From contig CAUJHW010000121.1 in NCBI GenBank assembly GCA_963205005.1, positions 1-64,000 on the forward strand: DNA of 64,000 nt. Direction: 5' to 3'. The notes below the pieces were generated by a model, which did not search any database, had not been told where the DNA came from, and was given only the letters and a program-made list of their open reading frames with translations. The first letter of the stretch is position 1, and every line of letters starts with the position of its first letter. Source of the DNA: Pseudomonadota bacterium (GTDB taxonomy: Bacteria; Pseudomonadota; Alphaproteobacteria; Caulobacterales; Caulobacteraceae). The position numbers and the translations under genes are program-made. This document shows, piece after piece, positions 61,326 through 64,000 of this stretch.

Positions 61326-62126
61326 TCAGTCCTTGCGGTGGAAGGCGTGGAAGGCCTCGCCGAAGCTGTTGGTCCAGCGCTCCGGCGGGATCCTCACGTG
61401 ATCGACGCGGTACATCCACTCGTCCAGCGCCTCGCCATAGACGCGCTGCACGGCCGGCCGCGCCTTCACCTGCTGGAACCAGCGTTCCAGGTTGGTGAAG
61501 GATTCCCGCGGCCGGTCGAACTGGGCGTTCCAGGTCAGGTTGATCCACGGCCAGCAGGCCATGTCAGCGATCGTATAGGTCTCGCCCGAGATGAACTCGT
61601 GGTCGCGCAGCTGACGGTCCATGACGTACATCAGCCGCTCGGCTTCCAGCCGGAAACGCTGGCGGGCGTAGGGGTCGATGGGCTCGGGGGCATAGCGGGT
61701 GAAGTGGTGCGCCTGGCCGTGGAACGGGCCCAGGCTGGCGATCTGCCAGGCCAGCCACTGCAGCGCGGCGTAGCGGCCGGTCGCATCGGCGGGCAGGAAC
61801 CGGCCGGTCCTGTCGGCGAGGTATTGCAGGCAGGCCGCCGATTCCCACACCGTCAGCGGCGCGCCGCCGCCGATGGGCTCGTGGTCGACCAGCACAGGCA
61901 CGCGGCCGTTGGGATTGAGCGCTCGGAATTCCTCGGTCAGCAGTTCGCCCTTGCCGATGTCGTAGCTGATCACGTTGTACGGCAGCCCGGTCTCCTCGAG
62001 CATGATCGCCACCTTGCGGGCGTTGGGACCGGTCGTGGCATGGAGGTCGATCACGGGCGTGTTCCGGGCGCTGGGAATGGGTTTGAGGCCGTGAGCCTGC
62101 GCCCCATTGGACACGACTATCGCCAC
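61326..62126 (-). CDS. Glutathione S-transferase-family protein (YfcG/Ure2p-like)
   Basis: 266 residues. N-terminal thioredoxin-like domain: DLHATTGPNARKVAIMLEETGLPYNVISYDIGKGE, then NPNGRVPVLVDH (cis-Pro) and VWESAACLQYLADR (the ES glutathione-binding pair). C-terminal helical domain with YTIADMACWPWINL. About 20 residues precede the domain. YfcG-type enzymes have disulfide reductase activity; the reaction here is not established. Convergent with the M28 gene. Confidence 0.92.
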   Translation of the reverse strand: MAIVVSNGAQAHGLKPIPSARNTPVIDLHATTGPNARKVAIMLEETGLPYNVISYDIGKGELLTEEFRALNPNGRVPVLVDHEPIGGGAPLTVWESAACLQYLADRTGRFLPADATGRYAALQWLAWQIASLGPFHGQAHHFTRYAPEPIDPYARQRFRLEAERLMYVMDRQLRDHEFISGETYTIADMACWPWINLTWNAQFDRPRESFTNLERWFQQVKARPAVQRVYGEALDEWMYRVDHVRIPPERWTNSFGEAFHAFHRKD

Positions 62127-62225
62127 GGCAGGCAGTAACTTTGACGTCCGGAAACCGCCGCGGAACGGATTGAGAACCCCGGAGTTCGCCGCTAACTAGG
62201 TCGCAGGAAGACTCTGGAGGCTCCG

Positions 62226-63050
62226 GTGGCGAAGTCCGGCAAGATCCGCTGCGGCATCGGCGGCTGGACGTTCGAGCCCTGGCGCGGAGTGTTCTATCCG
62301 GAAAAACTGCCGCACAAGCGCGAGCTGGAGTACGCCAGCCGCCACCTGACCACCATCGAGATCAACGGCACCTACTATTCCAGCTTCAAGCCGGACAGCT
62401 GGGCGAAGTGGCGCGAGGCGACCCCGCCGGGTTTCAGGTTCGCGGTGAAGGCCTCGCGGTTCTGCGTCAACCGCAAGAAGCTGACCGACGCGGCGCCCTC
62501 GATCGATATCTTCCTGAACCAGGGCCTGACGGAGCTGGGCGACCGGCTGGGACCGATCCTGTGGCAGTTCATGGCCACCAAGCATTTCGACTACGACGAT
62601 TTCGCCGGCTTCTTCGACTTGCTGCCCGAGAAGATCGGCGACCAGAAGGCCCAGCATGTGATCGAGGTGCGGCACGCATCCTTCGCCGACCCGAAGTTCA
62701 TCCGGCTTTGCCGCGAGCGGAACCTTGCGATCTGCAACTCGGAGAACGCGGCCTATCCGTTCATACCCGACATCACCGCCGACTTCGTCTACCTGCGGCT
62801 GATCTCGGCCAGCGACGACGTGCCCACGGGCTATGACGCGAGCGACCTCGACCTGTGGGCGGCCCGTTTCGGCGGATATGCCGAGGGCCACGTCCCCGGC
62901 GATTTCGCGCCCATTGACCGCACCGGTCCGCCGGAGGGGCCGCGCGAGGTCTATGCCTATGTGATCCACGAGGGGAAGGTTCGGGCGCCGGCCGCGGCCA
63001 TGGAACTGCTGAAGCGCGTCGATCCGGATTTCAGGCCCGCCTGGCCGTGA
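62226..63050 (+). CDS. DUF72 (YecE-like TIM-barrel) protein
   Basis: 274 residues of the DUF72/YecE family. Opening CGIGGWTFEPWRGVFYPEKLPHKRELEYASRHLTTIEINGTYYS is diagnostic, followed by PPGFRFAVKASRF, GPILWQFMATKHF and VIEVRHASF. Biochemical role unknown. GTG start with GGAGG seven bases upstream. The stop overlaps the start of the TPR gene (GTGA). Confidence 0.93.
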   Translation: MAKSGKIRCGIGGWTFEPWRGVFYPEKLPHKRELEYASRHLTTIEINGTYYSSFKPDSWAKWREATPPGFRFAVKASRFCVNRKKLTDAAPSIDIFLNQGLTELGDRLGPILWQFMATKHFDYDDFAGFFDLLPEKIGDQKAQHVIEVRHASFADPKFIRLCRERNLAICNSENAAYPFIPDITADFVYLRLISASDDVPTGYDASDLDLWAARFGGYAEGHVPGDFAPIDRTGPPEGPREVYAYVIHEGKVRAPAAAMELLKRVDPDFRPAWP

Positions 63051-64000
63051 CCGACGAGATCCGCAGCCTGCGCGATGCCGCCGCCGACCGCATGCGCCTG
63101 GGCGATCCCGCCGGCGCCCTGATGGTGTTCGACCGCCTGCTGACCCTGACGCCCGACGACCCGGTGGGTCAGGTGAACCGGGGTAACGCGCTGAACCGGC
63201 TGGGTCGCGCCGCCGAAGCCCTGGCAGGGTTCGACCGCGCCATCGCGCTCAGCCCCCGGATGGCGGTGGCCCACAGCAACCGCGCCCAGACCCTGAACAC
63301 CCTCGACAGGTTCGACGAGGCGCTGGCTGGCGCAGACCGGGCCCTGGCGCTGGACCCCGGCCTCGCCAACGCCTGGCGTCATCGCGGCATGGCCCTGTTC
63401 CGGCTGGAACGGCTGGACGCCGCCCTGGAAAGTTTCCGCGAGGCCGCCCGCCTGACCTCCGGCCCGCAGGCCGCCGAGCCCCTGGCCGAGGTGGGAATGG
63501 TCCTGGCCGAACTGGGCCGCGACGATGAAGCCCTCGCGGCCTACGACCGCGCCGCCGCCATCGATCCGCAGGCCACCGGGGTCCGCTACCGCCGCGCTCA
63601 CGCCCGCCTGCTGCGCCGCGACTTCGCCGGCGGCTGGGAAGACTACGAAGCCCGCTGGCAGGGACGTTTCGCCGATGACCGCCCGGTCGCGGGCGTCGCG
63701 CCCGAGCTGCGTCGCCGCCTCACCCTGTTCCCGACCGTGGAGATGCTGCGGGGCCGCCGGGTGCTGGCGGTCGCCGAGCAGGGGATCGGCGACGAGATCA
63801 TGTTCGCCAGCGTCCTGCCCGACCTGGCCGCGGTGGCGGGTGACGTCGCCTGCCTGGCCGACCGCCGCCTGCAGGGCCTGCTGAGTCATTCCATGCCCGG
63901 CATCGAGGTGCTGGCCGGGCGCGGGCCGGAGCTGGCCGATCCGGCCCGCTTCGACCTGATCGTGGCCCTGGGCAGCCTGCCGCACGCTTTCCGCCGCGCC
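63047..64000 (+). CDS. Tetratricopeptide-repeat protein, 3' end beyond the window
   Basis: The frame opens with GTG at 63047 (GTGA overlap with the DUF72 stop) and is uninterrupted for 318 codons to the right edge. About four to five TPR units are visible (GDPAGALMVFDRLLTLTPDD, LGRAAEALAGFDRAIALSP, LDRFDEALAGADRALALDP, LGRDDEALAAYDRAAAIDP). Next come GGWEDYEARWQGRF and RVLAVAEQGIGDEIMFASVLPDL. That combination is found in TPR proteins with a C-terminal glycosyltransferase-like domain. The product is incomplete here, so activity cannot be assigned. Confidence 0.88.
   Translation, partial: MTDEIRSLRDAAADRMRLGDPAGALMVFDRLLTLTPDDPVGQVNRGNALNRLGRAAEALAGFDRAIALSPRMAVAHSNRAQTLNTLDRFDEALAGADRALALDPGLANAWRHRGMALFRLERLDAALESFREAARLTSGPQAAEPLAEVGMVLAELGRDDEALAAYDRAAAIDPQATGVRYRRAHARLLRRDFAGGWEDYEARWQGRFADDRPVAGVAPELRRRLTLFPTVEMLRGRRVLAVAEQGIGDEIMFASVLPDLAAVAGDVACLADRRLQGLLSHSMPGIEVLAGRGPELADPARFDLIVALGSLPHAFRRA

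Noticed and set aside
1..64000. CRISPR arrays, tRNA or rRNA genes, integrase or transposase genes
   Set aside because: None recognised on reading the intergenic stretches. The repeats present are two-copy palindromic or direct repeats, not spaced arrays.

Overview
The window is about 70% GC, densely packed and of alphaproteobacterial type. RpoH, the cysS/folE/hisI neighbourhood, five secreted proteins with PEPxxWA-CTERM tails, a CYP153-type P450, a TonB-dependent receptor and two RND pumps together point to Caulobacteraceae, with Phenylobacterium or a close relative my best guess. That assignment is inference from gene content, not from a marker-gene comparison. I see no rRNA, tRNA, CRISPR array, phage or transposase gene.

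Region by region. 0.3-6.6 kb (minus strand): YciI-like protein, IscU/SufU-like scaffold lacking its third cysteine, a Tat-exported class V aminotransferase-like protein, an arylsulfatase behind a perfect palindrome, an SRPBCC protein and cysS. 6.7-13.4 kb: folE, hisI, a LysE-type exporter, a PhoD phosphatase, a stand-alone encapsulated-ferritin-like protein overlapping rluD, a PhnB-like protein and rpoH with its terminator. 13.4-19.9 kb: TetR plus GMC oxidoreductase, divergent from an RND pump, with heptamer-repeat operators between them. 20-27 kb: small membrane protein plus desaturase, DHA2 MFS exporter, cNMP-binding protein, phosphoesterase, CYP153-like P450, DUF1080 protein and lipocalin.

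27.1-33.5 kb is the most distinctive part. Two related exported proteins flank two PEP-CTERM proteins in one minus-strand run. Divergent from it is a regulator with two LuxR-like HTH segments fused to an alpha/beta-hydrolase fold whose nucleophile serine is replaced by phenylalanine. A pair of 12-bp direct repeats lies in the shared upstream region. Another PEP-CTERM gene follows convergently.

33.7-42.1 kb: SDR, Coq4-like protein, PEP-CTERM protein, a large subtilase with RTX-type repeats, GNAT, DUF883-like protein, an Na+/H+ antiporter, and an unknown gene of lower GC. 42.4-47.5 kb: serine hydrolase, TonB-dependent receptor and a regulator made of two fused TetR units, possibly one nutrient-uptake module. 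47.6-48.5 kb is a rearranged spot: an orphan arsC with its own palindromic operator, flanked by exact 53-bp direct repeats and followed by a 127-bp palindromic repeat that also occurs after folE. 48.5-64 kb: pseudo-receiver protein, purA, VOC protein, threonine dehydratase-like enzyme, PEP-CTERM protein, a tripartite RND pump (RND-MFP-OMF) divergent from its TetR, M28 peptidase, GST, DUF72 protein and a TPR protein running off the right edge.

Many neighbours overlap by 1-4 bases (TGATG, ATGA, GTGA), so translational coupling is common. Most long antisense reading frames here are GC-driven shadows and are omitted.
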